64,000 nucleotides of DNA from Paraglaciecola psychrophila 170 (GTDB lineage Bacteria > Pseudomonadota > Gammaproteobacteria > Enterobacterales > Alteromonadaceae). Under the pieces are notes generated by a model that saw only the letters and a program-made list of their open reading frames with translations, made no database searches and was not told where the DNA came from. Location: the NCBI RefSeq assembly GCF_000347635.1, contig NC_020514.1:3348001-3412000 (forward strand), read 5' to 3'. A program made the position numbers and the translations under genes. This document shows, one piece after another, positions 48,425-58,317 of the stretch. The number at the start of each line of letters is the position of its first letter. Within the stretch, counting starts at the first letter, position 1.

Positions 48425-49891
48425 ATGCCAAATGAATTTAATGCCAGCATTTTGTTTGTTGATGACGAACCTGAAATTTTAACTGCCTTAACCCGTTTAC
48501 TTCGCAGTAAAGATCTTACAGTACATACTGCCATTTCTGGTGAAAAGGGTTTACAAATTCTTGAACAACAAAATATTGATATTGTTGTATCAGACAAAAA
48601 TATGCCGGGCATGAATGGCAACGAGTTTTTACAAAAAGTGGCTGAGCAGTGGCCAGAAACAGTACGTATTATGCTCACCGCTTATACCGAGTTAAATGAT
48701 GTTATCGCTGCCATTAACTCCGGAAGAGTGTGGAGTTATATGACAAAGCCATGGAATAACGATGAATTAAAACTGAATATTCAGCAGGCTCTCAACTACA
48801 GTGAGTTTTTAGCCGAACGAAGCTTATTGCGACATACTCTAGAACAAGTGCAAACCAAACGTAAACGCAATTTCATGAAATTCATTGGCCAATCAACGGC
48901 CATGCAATTTGTTTATGATGCCATTGAAAATTGTGCATCTAGCAATGCCTCAGTATTTATAACCGGACCCAGTGGAGCCGGTAAGGAATTAGCAGTTGAT
49001 GCCCTACATAAACTCAGCTCTCGCAAGAACCACCCTCTTATTTGTTTAAATTGTGCTGCTATTCCGAGTGAGTTGATGGAGTCAGAAATTTTCGGCCACA
49101 TAAAAGGCGCGTTTTCTGGCGCAGTAGCTAATCGAGATGGTGCAGCAACCTTGGCCGACGGTGGCACATTATTTTTAGATGAATTGGGCGAGATGGACAT
49201 AGGCCTTCAAGCCAAAATATTACGTTTCATACAAACCGGAACCTTTAAAAAAGTAGGCAATAATAAAGAAGAAAAGGTCAATATTCGATTTATCAGTGCC
49301 ACTAACCGAGAGCCATTTAAAGCGATAGAAGAAGGCCGTCTCAGAGAAGACCTTTATTATCGACTCAATGTTATTTCTATTAATATTCCGCCTTTAAAAG
49401 ACAGAGAAAACGATGCCTGTCAAATAGCGCAGTATTTCCTGAATCGCTTCAGTGATATTGAGCAAAAAGTGTTTGTCGGTTTGTCGTCGGATGCCGGCAC
49501 CCTCATTAAAAACTATTCATGGCCAGGTAATGTCAGGCAACTAGAAAACACTATACACAGTGCAGTAGTGATGTCAGAAGACCCGTTATTAACCGAGCAG
49601 ATATTGGCTAGCCAATTACAGTTAAACCAAACACAAATGGCTGAGTTATTACGTAAGAAAAGCGCAACCGCGGAGCTTGAGTCAATATATCAAGCTTCCA
49701 GTAACCCCATCAATCATCTTCAAGACAACAAAATCCATGAAACCAGTGCAGTGCGCAGTTTAGCAGAAGTAGAAAGAGCCGCGATTGAACATGCCATTGC
49801 TCTGTGTCACGACAATATTGTTAAAGCGGCCAGTTTACTTGAGGTCAGCCCGTCTACCTTGTATCGCAAAATTCAACAATGGCAAGATTGA
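48425..49891 (+). CDS. Sigma-54-type response regulator (REC-AAA+-Fis), variant GAFSGA
   Basis: The 488-residue protein has a receiver domain with D57 (DIVVSDKNMPGMNG), T85 and K108. That last is in WSYMTKPWNNDEL, a TKPW form more common in HD-GYP-linked regulators. The AAA+ domain follows with Walker A GPSGAGKE at 181-188, the sigma-54 contact loop GAFSGA at 228-233 and Walker B TLFLDELGEMD. A C-terminal Fis-type helix-turn-helix has AASLLEVSPSTLYRKIQQW. The usual loop is GAFTGA; serine at the key position may weaken activation or alter it. No partner kinase is adjacent. Confidence 0.92.
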   Translation: MPNEFNASILFVDDEPEILTALTRLLRSKDLTVHTAISGEKGLQILEQQNIDIVVSDKNMPGMNGNEFLQKVAEQWPETVRIMLTAYTELNDVIAAINSGRVWSYMTKPWNNDELKLNIQQALNYSEFLAERSLLRHTLEQVQTKRKRNFMKFIGQSTAMQFVYDAIENCASSNASVFITGPSGAGKELAVDALHKLSSRKNHPLICLNCAAIPSELMESEIFGHIKGAFSGAVANRDGAATLADGGTLFLDELGEMDIGLQAKILRFIQTGTFKKVGNNKEEKVNIRFISATNREPFKAIEEGRLREDLYYRLNVISINIPPLKDRENDACQIAQYFLNRFSDIEQKVFVGLSSDAGTLIKNYSWPGNVRQLENTIHSAVVMSEDPLLTEQILASQLQLNQTQMAELLRKKSATAELESIYQASSNPINHLQDNKIHETSAVRSLAEVERAAIEHAIALCHDNIVKAASLLEVSPSTLYRKIQQWQD

Positions 49892-49909
49892 TAATTTAAC
49901 CTTTTAGTT

Positions 49910-49947
49910 TTTGCATCTTGCAAAATTAACCTATCGCAAGATGCAAA
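49910..49947. repeat. 12-bp inverted repeat downstream of the regulator gene
   Basis: Arms TTTGCATCTTGC and GCAAGATGCAAA pair exactly around a 14-base loop. No T tract follows, so it may be an operator or RNA structure instead of a terminator. It lies between the regulator and the flippase gene. Confidence 0.8.
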
Positions 49948-50071
49948 TTCTTCACACCAGCTCATACCCATATACAATATAAGTAGATATTTCAATATGT
50001 TATAAATTCTGATTTTATGGCCTATATCTTGAACACGCTAAGTAGAGTTGTTTGATGAGGCCAAGAAAACG

Positions 50072-51325
50072 ATGTTCACTACTTTACAAGATGAAACTAA
50101 ACGATTACTCAATAATACCAGTTGGCTCCTTGCTACTGAGATGGTCGCTAAGATTTCGAGAGTGTTAGTAATACTAGCGTTAGCAGCAAACCTAGGCGTT
50201 GTAGAGTATGGCACAGTGATGCTCGCACTAGCCTGCCATGAAATATTTAAACTAATATTGCGCTCTGGAGCTGGCGCGCAAATTATTCAATGCACCGAAA
50301 AACAGTTACCTATATACGCCAGAAACGGAGCATTGTTGCAGTGGCTGGTGTGTTTATTATTGGCTGCAACACAAGCAGGCCTAGCGTCACCCATAGCTAA
50401 TTTTTACGACAACCCTGAGCTCATTCCCTTGATAAGCTTAATGGCTATTGTTTATCTGTTTTACCCCTTAGTTAGCATCAAAGTATTCCTTATTCAGCGC
50501 CAAGGGAATATGAAATTTTATAGCATACGCAATGCAATGTGCATCGTGGCTGAAAATATTAGCATTGTATTATTTGCCGTTTGGGATTGTGGCATTATAT
50601 CGATTGTTTATGGCAAATGGGTATTCGCGCTACTTTGGATAGGTTTATTTTACTTCACGCCAGTACAACATTTTGGGCTTGACTTTCAACGGTCTGTTTT
50701 TCTTAAACTCACCAAAACATCAGGGCAATTATTATCTACAGAACTGGTAAGGGCACTGCGAATGCAGTCCGATATGTTGATTGGTGCACGTTTGCTAAGC
50801 CCCGAATTATTTGGTTTATATAGCTTTGCCAAAAGTGCTGGTGTGGGCCTTAGCCAGTCAATCAATAATGCATTTAATACCGCGCTATATCCTTATCTGT
50901 GCGAAAAACACAGAAACAATCAACTCAAAAAACATATCCCGATGGTGTACCTATTTACGAGTTCGGTAAGCATATTATTCTTAATTCAAGCGTTTTTAGT
51001 ACCGATTTACGTGCCCCTATTGTTCAGCCAAGCCTGGCAACAGAATTATATGATAGTGATGGTGTTATGTTTAGCGGCATTACCCGCAGTATTTATCGAC
51101 ACTCAGTGCAACCTTTTGCGCGCCAAGGCAGAGTATCAAAAGGAACTATACGTTAGGTTATTTTGCTTAATTGTAACTACGGTTGGCTTGCTAGTCGTTC
51201 AAGCTGCGAACCCTGAAAATTTTGTTTTAACTATTTTAACGTGCAGCTTTTTGTGGCTGCTAACTTTGATCCCTTGGCACAAATTTGAACATATATTTAC
51301 ATCCCCATTATTTGGTAGGAGCTAG
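50072..51325 (+). CDS. Polysaccharide flippase (MOP/PST family)
   Basis: I start at the ATG at 50072 (MFTTLQDETKRLLNNTSWLL); the longer frame starts with TTG. The 417-residue protein has about twelve helices and the family pattern near the N-terminus (MVAKISRVLVILALAANLG, VVEYGTVMLALACHEIFKLI). It then shows DMLIGARLLSPELFGLYSFA with the usual A-x-x-L-G features. Such proteins flip lipid-linked oligosaccharides across the inner membrane. It is directly followed by a glycosyltransferase in the same operon. Confidence 0.85.
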   Translation: MFTTLQDETKRLLNNTSWLLATEMVAKISRVLVILALAANLGVVEYGTVMLALACHEIFKLILRSGAGAQIIQCTEKQLPIYARNGALLQWLVCLLLAATQAGLASPIANFYDNPELIPLISLMAIVYLFYPLVSIKVFLIQRQGNMKFYSIRNAMCIVAENISIVLFAVWDCGIISIVYGKWVFALLWIGLFYFTPVQHFGLDFQRSVFLKLTKTSGQLLSTELVRALRMQSDMLIGARLLSPELFGLYSFAKSAGVGLSQSINNAFNTALYPYLCEKHRNNQLKKHIPMVYLFTSSVSILFLIQAFLVPIYVPLLFSQAWQQNYMIVMVLCLAALPAVFIDTQCNLLRAKAEYQKELYVRLFCLIVTTVGLLVVQAANPENFVLTILTCSFLWLLTLIPWHKFEHIFTSPLFGRS

Positions 51326-51327
51326 CT

Positions 51328-52338
51328 ATGAACAAATCACCTTTACCCTTGGTGTCTGTCGTTATTCCAATGTTTAACGTCGGCCAATATATTGAGCAAT
51401 GTATACAATCGGTGTTAGCACAAACATTTAAAAACTTTGAAGTAATATGTGTTGATGATGGCTGCACAGACGACACTTTACATAAACTTGCACGATTTCC
51501 TGACCCCAGAATCAAACTGATTCAGCAATCTAATCGCGGCTTATCGGGTGCTAGAAACACTGGCATCCTAGCTTCAAGAGGAATGTATGTTGCCCTGCTT
51601 GACGCGGATGACTTTTGGGCCAAAGAAAAACTAGCCCTACATATTAATCACCTCAACACTCGTTCAGATGTGGGCGTGAGTTACTGCCCTTCGTTGTTTG
51701 TAAACGAACATGGCAATTCTATGGGTATAGGGCAAAACCCAAAACTTAAACATATTACTACCAAAGACGTATTCTGCCGCAATCCAGTTGGAAATGGCTC
51801 AGCGCCAGTCATCAGAAAACGGCTATTAAAAGAAGTAGCTTTTGTAAGTGACAAAACCGGCAGAAAATGCATCTTTGATGAAGATTTACGTCAATCTGAG
51901 GACATCGAGCTATGGTTGCGTATCGCCCTACTTGGCAATTGGAAATTTGAAGGGATCAAAACCCCTCTAACTTTTTACCGTGTTAATGATGGCGGTCTGT
52001 CTTCTAACCTCATTAAACAATATGCAAGTTGGTGTTTAGCCATGCAGAAAAATCAAGCAGGATACGAGTGTTTTTTCAAACGCTACTTCGCCCTAGCTAG
52101 AGCCTATCAACTCAGGTATTTAGCACGGCGAGCCATTCGGTCTGGTGATGCTTGGCAGGCCATTAAACTGGTGCACAAAGCACTCCTTACCCAACCTAAA
52201 ATAGTCATTGAAGAGCCCGCTCGTACTTTAGCAACCTATGGATGTGCACTAGTGTCGTTATTACCACACTGCCTTTATCGGATGCTAGAAAATACCGCTA
52301 TGCGAATACTCCAAGTCCGCCGTACACATAGTCATTAA
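51328..52338 (+). CDS. Family 2 glycosyltransferase
   Basis: The 336-residue protein begins PLVSVVIPMFNVGQYIEQCI and has VICVDDGCTDDTLHKLA and the metal-binding DADD in VALLDADDFWAKEK. These are the GT-A features of GT2. The catalytic EDIELW motif is at about 192 (QSEDIELWLRIAL). It starts two bases after the flippase and has a strong ribosome site, GGAGCTAGCTATG. It probably adds a sugar in the same surface-glycan pathway. Donor and acceptor are unknown. Confidence 0.9.
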   Translation: MNKSPLPLVSVVIPMFNVGQYIEQCIQSVLAQTFKNFEVICVDDGCTDDTLHKLARFPDPRIKLIQQSNRGLSGARNTGILASRGMYVALLDADDFWAKEKLALHINHLNTRSDVGVSYCPSLFVNEHGNSMGIGQNPKLKHITTKDVFCRNPVGNGSAPVIRKRLLKEVAFVSDKTGRKCIFDEDLRQSEDIELWLRIALLGNWKFEGIKTPLTFYRVNDGGLSSNLIKQYASWCLAMQKNQAGYECFFKRYFALARAYQLRYLARRAIRSGDAWQAIKLVHKALLTQPKIVIEEPARTLATYGCALVSLLPHCLYRMLENTAMRILQVRRTHSH

Positions 52339-52351
52339 TAGGAGTAGCGAA

Positions 52352-52759
52352 GTGAAACCCACCCACTCTGTCCGCAAAGATCCTGATATAATGAGTCTCC
52401 TGAGCCGCTTGCCTCTAGAAACGGCGGCGGTGCTTACCGACACTCAACTCAGTCATCTCAAGGTTGCCATCGGCAGTGGCCAATATCGCAAACACAAAGT
52501 AGATATTCGCGGCACTATCTCGCTGCCATTTTTTCCATCTCGCATCTACTTTGTATTACTGATGGGCCGCAACATTCGTAGCCTATCCCGACAAGAAAAA
52601 TCGATTGCGATAACATCTATGATGTTATTAACAGTAATATTTTTAGTATTTAGCAGCGTACTCGGTTTGGCGATTATTTATGTACTTAAGTCAGCATTAG
52701 GAATAAATTTGCTGGAAGGTTATTCTTTGGGGCTGTGGGATTGGATTAAGAATTATTGA
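52352..52759 (+). CDS. Small membrane protein following the glycosyltransferase, 135 aa
   Basis: A GTG start with AGGAG upstream gives a protein of 135 residues. Its N-terminal half is soluble (DIMSLLSRLPLETAAVLTDT, YRKHKVDIRGTISLPFFPSR). The second half has a single strong helix MMLLTVIFLVFSSVLGLAII and a short tail with WDWIKNY. I recall similar Alteromonas proteins often mislabelled as EPSP synthase; nothing here supports that enzyme. It is probably in the flippase-glycosyltransferase operon. Confidence 0.6.
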   Translation: MKPTHSVRKDPDIMSLLSRLPLETAAVLTDTQLSHLKVAIGSGQYRKHKVDIRGTISLPFFPSRIYFVLLMGRNIRSLSRQEKSIAITSMMLLTVIFLVFSSVLGLAIIYVLKSALGINLLEGYSLGLWDWIKNY

Positions 52760-53178
52760 TTTTGACTGTGAACAAACAGTAAGTTCGTCATCTTCAAAGG
52801 CAGATCAATATTGAGAATTTTTATGCTATAGAAATCACTTTCAGATTTGTTTACCTTTTTGCGTTTATTGGCTACGATAGCTGACAATTCACTGCCTATA
52901 GTTTAGATTACCTCACTCTCGAATATTACTTAACATATGATATAAGTTTAGAAGAATTTTCTATTCCTGAATTATCTTAAACAGCTTGCCCTAATCACCT
53001 ATAAATACGCATCTAATAATATTCAAGAAGTAGTGCAATGGTCTGTTTCAGTTGTTTTTAATAAGACTTAATATAGCAAGGGCATGCTTTATACCGATAG
53101 AATTTTGACTGGCTTAGCAAGTCACTATCAATAGTGATTTGTGGATTCATTATTCCTATACATATTTTGTTATTTATT
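52760..53178. other. Intergenic, no gene seen
   Basis: About 420 AT-rich bases after the glycan operon. No terminator hairpin or coding frame was recognised. Confidence 0.4.
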
Positions 53179-53396
53179 TTAATCCATAACCTTTTTTCTA
53201 GAATCTGCTTTAGCAGACCAAAACCTTATATTCCGCCATGATTTATATTCTTCGCCATTTACACAAGTAACCCAGATATGCTGCTGCCATGACGTAAAGT
53301 CTGCTCTTAGATAACGCTCTGCCGTCCAAGAACCAGCACAAATTTATCGTCATCGATAATAATAAGCGCTATGTCCTGCTTCTAGAAAGCCGCCAA
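53179..53396 (-). pseudogene. Unidentified coding remnant
   Basis: The minus strand reads FGGFLEAGHSAYYYR, two in-frame stops, then CAGSWTAERYLRADFTSWQQ and HIWVTCVNGEEYKSWRNIRF to a stop. The aromatic-rich, protein-like composition suggests a decayed gene, but I do not recognise the family. The alternative frame also gives a readable stretch, so this is weak. Confidence 0.3.
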
Positions 53397-53596
53397 AGGA
53401 ATTGCTTTAACAACAAGTGCACTATCTCTACATGTCATCAACAGTGACATGGATTGAACATATTTATTGTGGCACGTCAAAACTGATTAACCGTTTTTAC
53501 TCGGATGCATTCGAGTAAGCTACTTTGTTGCTGTCGCCATGAGTTAACATAGCGGTTTTGTTTAGTCATGGTATGCAGTCGTTCAACTATGCAAGG

Positions 53597-54193
53597 CTAT
53601 GTTTTAAGTAATCCATATTCAGATAATAAATTTTTAACGCAAATAGCAGAATGAGCATCATTTGCTGCATATAATATCTGATGTTCGTGAAGTGGGTATT
53701 GTCCCCAATTTGACTTCTGAGCCCCCTTTCCTAGTCGATATTTAAGTACCATTGCTACCGCAGCCCTGGCTCCAATCTGATTTTCGTCACCCACTATATG
53801 CTTTAATTCAACAGATAAGTCTTGCGTGTTTACAATATTAATATTGAGTTTATGACGCAGCTCCTTATTATCACCCTTTATTCCAAATCCAATCTTTTGG
53901 ATACTTGGGTTGCACAAGATAGCCCCAGCTGAAGACACGGCAAAAGGAAACCTAGTTGGGAATAGAAATGCTTTATTCTCTGTTGCAAGTTGAATCAAGG
54001 TTGGACCGGGGCTAGTTTGACCCTTACGAAAAATTGGCTTACTTTCAGTATCAAACCCAAGACAAACTTCAGTTTCTAACTCTTTTAAAGCTTTAGCCGC
54101 ATCTAATTCGGTTTCTATAATGTCAATATTAGTAATGCTGAGACCAACATACAAAGGCAATCTTCGCACCTGTTCTTTAGTAAGACGTTCCAA
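53597..54193 (-). CDS. 3'-5' exonuclease, DEDD (RNase D-like) domain protein
   Basis: This 198-residue protein has the first exonuclease motif LGFDTESKPIF (DxE) at about residues 46-56 and PTLIQLATENKAFLF after it. Then comes a middle aspartate (NTQDLSVELKHIVG) and the last motif KSNWGQYPLHEHQILYAAND with the final aspartate (YAANDAH). It lacks the HRDC domain of RNase D. The active-site residues all seem present. Substrate RNA or DNA is unknown. No partner gene is beside it. Confidence 0.85.
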   Translation of the reverse strand: MERLTKEQVRRLPLYVGLSITNIDIIETELDAAKALKELETEVCLGFDTESKPIFRKGQTSPGPTLIQLATENKAFLFPTRFPFAVSSAGAILCNPSIQKIGFGIKGDNKELRHKLNINIVNTQDLSVELKHIVGDENQIGARAAVAMVLKYRLGKGAQKSNWGQYPLHEHQILYAANDAHSAICVKNLLSEYGLLKT

Positions 54194-54556
54194 GTTCTAT
54201 CCCTAAAATTGTTTACTATTTATTTTTATCCGCTAACGATATAAAACTAACTTGAATTTTTATAATCATAGATAAAATACTAAAAACTATTCACTACAGA
54301 AGTCACCCAAAAAAGGAATAGTTAAATTTAACCAGCCCCTAAAACTACTCTATATTTGATAACTTATCGACATGAAAACTGACATAAACTTTAATAGTCT
54401 TTGAATTAATATGACATCCACCTTAACTTTGCGACTGAACTTCAAACGCTCTGCCTGCGACTCGACAACATTAATTGAAAAACAATTAACAATAAGTTGA
54501 ACTTACGCTGTTACTGCTCCACTGAGTATGTAGTTTTTATATGTGTTCTCTTTTTT

Positions 54557-54586
54557 AAGCCTGATTTTCAATCAGGCTTTTTTTTT
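54557..54586 (+). terminator. Strong rho-independent terminator with no coding gene upstream
   Basis: Stem AAGCCTGATT / AATCAGGCTT with loop TTC, followed by TTTTTTT. The nearest upstream plus-strand gene ends more than 1.7 kb away. Confidence 0.92.
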
Positions 54587-54757
54587 GCCCTTTTTGTCTT
54601 TAAAATAAACTTAGCCGCGCGGCCAATGCTTTTGACCTCCCCTGGACTCGATGCTCGCCAGTTATTAGGGGGGGTTAGTAGATCAATTTGCATTGGTGCA
54701 AATCGAGGTTTGCGATGTCGGGAACATCTGAAGCCAACCTGCTAAAATCCCTAATAG

Positions 54758-54844
54758 TTGGATGAAGAGCAATTATCATCGAGCGGCCTTTTTTGCCTAC
54801 CTTTTTTGGCTGCAGCAAAAAATCAGGTTGAACGAAAGGATTCG
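54758..54844. repeat. Dispersed intergenic repeat, copy B
   Basis: Counterpart of 33954-34040; see that entry. Copy B sits 60 bases upstream of the RNA methyltransferase start, so it may form part of its leader. Confidence 0.6.
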
Positions 54845-54906
54845 TTTGAAAAAGGCATTGATGCCATTCGCGCAGCGCATAAATATTTAATAAAGAGAGA
54901 AAAACT

Positions 54907-55449
54907 GTGCCCCAAAAAATACAACTTACCAAAGAAGACCTTCGAAAAAACAAACCCCTTCGTGATGAATACCCATCTAAGCCAAAGATCCCTTTAGTCG
55001 TGTTACTAGACAACGTCACTAACAGTCACAATATCGGTGCATTTATTCGCTTGGCTGACGCGTTTGCTATCGAGAAAGTCATTGTCTGCGGCGAGCTAAC
55101 AATTTCAGATAAAAAGTTAAATAAAGCCTCTAGAAATGAAGCGAAATGGGTTTGCGTTGAATACAGTGATAGCACGACTTCAAGCTTGCAAACATTATTG
55201 GACGAGGGATATGCCGTTTACAGTGTTGAGCTATGTCATGAGTCGGTTGATTATAGTGATGTCACTTACCCGGAGCGATGCGTGTTGGTATTTGGTAATG
55301 AACGTAAAGGTGTGAGTGAGCCCACATTAAAACTAAGCCATCGGCACATACATATCCCGATGTTTGGAATGGGTAACTCTTTGAACGTATCTACTGCTGG
55401 CGCAATTGTATTAGCCGAATGTGCTAATCAAATTAGAAAATCGGCATAG
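54907..55449 (+). CDS. SPOUT-family RNA 2'-O-methyltransferase (TrmH-like)
   Basis: The GTG at 54907 with GAGAG upstream gives a 180-residue protein. The SpoU motifs are present: VTNSHNIGAFIRLADAFA (motif 1 with N and R), LVFGNERKGVS (motif 2) and IPMFGMGNSLNVSTAGAIVL (motif 3). The knot-forming C-terminus is complete. It has no extra N-terminal domain, so it resembles short TrmH or TrmL-like enzymes acting on tRNA or rRNA. Exact target unknown. Confidence 0.88.
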   Translation: MPQKIQLTKEDLRKNKPLRDEYPSKPKIPLVVLLDNVTNSHNIGAFIRLADAFAIEKVIVCGELTISDKKLNKASRNEAKWVCVEYSDSTTSSLQTLLDEGYAVYSVELCHESVDYSDVTYPERCVLVFGNERKGVSEPTLKLSHRHIHIPMFGMGNSLNVSTAGAIVLAECANQIRKSA

Positions 55450-55856
55450 ATTAAAACAACACCAACTAATGGCGTAGCCAGTTAAGCCCCTACTTCGACA
55501 CAGTCCTCGCCTTGCTTTCTGAATGGTTTACGCATCAACTTCAAGTACCTACAAAAATAAGAAAAGAAGCTATATAACTTTTTAGTTTCTTGACTGGCAA
55601 ATTTTATTAATTTAGTTATGTTACAATATGTTTTTTAAGCTAACCAACATCGACCTACATATCCTGTTCACAGCTCTACATTACCCTTCTTGACATAACA
55701 ACAACCAATTGGCTAACCATAGAAAAGTGTCACTCACTTGAATTGACTGTGCGCCAAAAAAAAATTGAGACTTAAAAATACAGAATAAGAACAGAGCAAA
55801 ATATGAATTTGCCTAAGATTTAACTTTATAAAACACAATAACACGAGGAATTTGAG
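55450..55856. promoter_or_regulatory. Promoter region of the TonB-dependent receptor
   Basis: About 407 bases with no gene. It holds the receptor's promoter and a ribosome site (CGAGGAATTTGAG) before the ATG. I cannot identify an operator. Confidence 0.4.
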
Positions 55857-58151
55857 ATGAGTAATTCGATTGATTTTTGTTGGAAAAAACATAAATTGCT
55901 ACCACTTGTAGCGGCAATTTCTGTCTCTTTATCGGGCGTTGCGAACGCTAAACTTTTAACAGAAAAAATTGTAGTTACCGCGCAAAAGCGTGTGCAAAAC
56001 TTGCAGGAAGTGGGTGTATCTGTCACCGCCTTTAACGATGAGCAGCTAAAAGCCCTTGGTTGGGATAACAGCATGGATGTAGCGGCACAAACACCAGGGT
56101 TGGTAGCAACCAGTAATACCGGTGACACCTCTAATATTGCACTATTTTCTATTCGCGGTGTGAATCAGGGTGATTTTGCCGAAGGTCAGGAAGCGCCTAT
56201 CGCGATTTATAACGATGAAGTGTATTTATCTTCTCCCGGAGCTTCGGGGGCTCCATCATTCGATCTTGCACGTATTGAGGTATTACGTGGTCCTCAGGGA
56301 ACATTGTATGGCCGAAATGCAACAGGGGGTCTAGTACATTTTATCAGTAACAAACCTACCGAATATTTTGAATCTTCAATTGGTTTGACGGTAGCAGAAT
56401 ATGGACAATTCGGTGTGACCGGTTTTGTCAGTGGTGCGCTAAGTGACAATGTTCAGGGTCGTCTGGCAATCTATGACAATAAAGACGATGGTTATGTTTC
56501 AAACGCTATCGGGCCGGACTACAGATCAGATGATACAACGTCTGTTCGTGCAATGCTCAATGTGGATATAAGCGATGAAACATCACTGTTAATGATTGGC
56601 CGCATGACTGATATCGATACCAGAGGTGGGGTTTATCACAACCGTGCCACCAAATCGACCGCCGATGGTCCTGTGTTTTGTCAATCAGGGGATACCGACT
56701 GCGGAGCTGGTATTCGTTATGATGCAAATGGTGATTTAGAAGAATTTCAGGGGTTTTTCGATGGGGATAAAAGCGCGCTAACTTCAGGCAGCCTTTTCGA
56801 CCCTCGTAACGGTCAGCTTGATGATGGTATTGGCGGAGTGCATGACGGTGCGTTTGATTTTGATGGCGGTGTTGACCGTGAATCGAGTAGTTTAACTGCA
56901 ATACTCAATACTAAATTAAGTAACGGCATTCACCTCACGAGTGTTACTGATTTTACCACCAGCGATAAAGAGTACCGTGAAGAAGACGATAGCTCAGCGC
57001 TTAATCTGGTGACTTATGTTTCTACCGCTGATGTAGATCAACTCTCGCAGGAATTACGGATTGACGGTGATGCTGACAAGCTTCGTTGGACCGGTGGTGT
57101 GTATTTTTTGAATATTAAAAATAAATTTAGCGGGGCTTTTCAGTTTCCATCAGATGGTTATCTGCCAAAATATTTGGCTGATTCTGAAACGGATACTGTG
57201 TCAATATTCGGGCAGGTAGATATAGACTTAAGCGAAGACTTGTTATTAACAGCCGGTTTGCGTTGGACCGAAGATGATAAAGAATTGTCCTATCAGCTTA
57301 CCGGAGAAGGTGCTGTCTTTGCTGATGGTTCAGACTTTCTTTATACCGGCGATGTTTATGATTTTAATCGTACCGATTCAGAATTTTCTGGCAAGTTACA
57401 GTTAGACTGGCAAGCAAATGATGACCAATTATTTTACATTGGTTATAACCGAGGCACCAAAGGAGGTGGCTTTAATACACCTTCAGATGGTGCAAGCTTA
57501 GCCTCTGAAGTGGGTTTCGAACCTGAAGTACTGACATCTTATGAGATTGGTTCTAAAACAAGTTTTGCTGATGGTAATGGACGTTTTAATACCAGCGTGT
57601 TTTATTATGACTATGACAATTATCAGGGTTTCTTCTTTTCGGGCACAACCAGTTTATTGATCAATTCTGAAGCCTCTTTTATGGGTGGTGAAGCTGAATT
57701 AACTTACGCCACTGATAACGATTGGGATTTTTTGTTTGGTCTAAGTGTGCTTGATACCGAAGTTAATGGCGCATCAAATGACGGAGCAAATGTCATTAAA
57801 GATCAGAAGGCTCTGCTGGCACCTGAGATAACCGCAAACGTTCTTATTCGTAAAGAATGGGAACTAGACGGCGCAAGGATCGCTGCCCAGCTATCAACTA
57901 ATTATATAGGTAAAGAGTACTTTAACCTGATAAATTCCGAGGCTACTGAAGCCGGTAATTATGCACTGACAAATTTCAGGCTGAGCTATTTCTCTGGCGA
58001 AACTTGGGAAGCCAGTGTATTTGTTAATAATGTGTTTGATAAAGAAGCCGTGACATTTGGTTATGATATCAGTGACTTTGGTAACTACTCTATCTACGTA
58101 GTTAATCCACCGCGCTGGGCTGGTGTCAACTTCAAATACAACTGGTTTTAA
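55857..58151 (+). CDS. TonB-dependent outer-membrane receptor
   Basis: This 764-residue receptor has a signal peptide ending in GVANA, a TonB box (EKIVVTAQKR) and a plug domain. The plug contains LGWDNSMDVAAQTPGLV, FSIRGVNQG and VLRGPQGTLYGRNATGGLVHF, the usual receptor consensus. The barrel ends VNFKYNWF with the C-terminal Phe. Such receptors take up siderophores, vitamins or glycans. The acidic, aspartate-rich barrel loops resemble IroN/FecA-like or marine sugar receptors, but no substrate is set. It seems monocistronic with a strong hairpin downstream. Confidence 0.95.
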   Translation: MSNSIDFCWKKHKLLPLVAAISVSLSGVANAKLLTEKIVVTAQKRVQNLQEVGVSVTAFNDEQLKALGWDNSMDVAAQTPGLVATSNTGDTSNIALFSIRGVNQGDFAEGQEAPIAIYNDEVYLSSPGASGAPSFDLARIEVLRGPQGTLYGRNATGGLVHFISNKPTEYFESSIGLTVAEYGQFGVTGFVSGALSDNVQGRLAIYDNKDDGYVSNAIGPDYRSDDTTSVRAMLNVDISDETSLLMIGRMTDIDTRGGVYHNRATKSTADGPVFCQSGDTDCGAGIRYDANGDLEEFQGFFDGDKSALTSGSLFDPRNGQLDDGIGGVHDGAFDFDGGVDRESSSLTAILNTKLSNGIHLTSVTDFTTSDKEYREEDDSSALNLVTYVSTADVDQLSQELRIDGDADKLRWTGGVYFLNIKNKFSGAFQFPSDGYLPKYLADSETDTVSIFGQVDIDLSEDLLLTAGLRWTEDDKELSYQLTGEGAVFADGSDFLYTGDVYDFNRTDSEFSGKLQLDWQANDDQLFYIGYNRGTKGGGFNTPSDGASLASEVGFEPEVLTSYEIGSKTSFADGNGRFNTSVFYYDYDNYQGFFFSGTTSLLINSEASFMGGEAELTYATDNDWDFLFGLSVLDTEVNGASNDGANVIKDQKALLAPEITANVLIRKEWELDGARIAAQLSTNYIGKEYFNLINSEATEAGNYALTNFRLSYFSGETWEASVFVNNVFDKEAVTFGYDISDFGNYSIYVVNPPRWAGVNFKYNWF

Positions 58152-58317
58152 TAACCTGAAGGCCGCTTTAGTGCATTTCGACTAAGGTGGTTTTCTCTTA
58201 TCCCAGTTATGTAATGGAGCATATTGTAGCCAACACTATTAGGATGGTAAACATCATAAACGGGGCGTATTACTGTGCATGCACCGTGTGATTTATAGCC
58301 AAGCGTAACCTATCAGT

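Larger units (their letters stand above)
54194..54906. other. Long intergenic region with an orphan terminator and repeat copy B
   Basis: This 713-base gap separates a minus-strand exonuclease from a plus-strand methyltransferase. It contains no convincing gene but ends a transcript at a strong plus-strand terminator (54557-54586). A weak promoter-like TTGAAT/AAATAC pair is near 54253. A small RNA of up to about 300 bases is possible. A dispersed repeat follows at 54758-54844. Confidence 0.45.
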
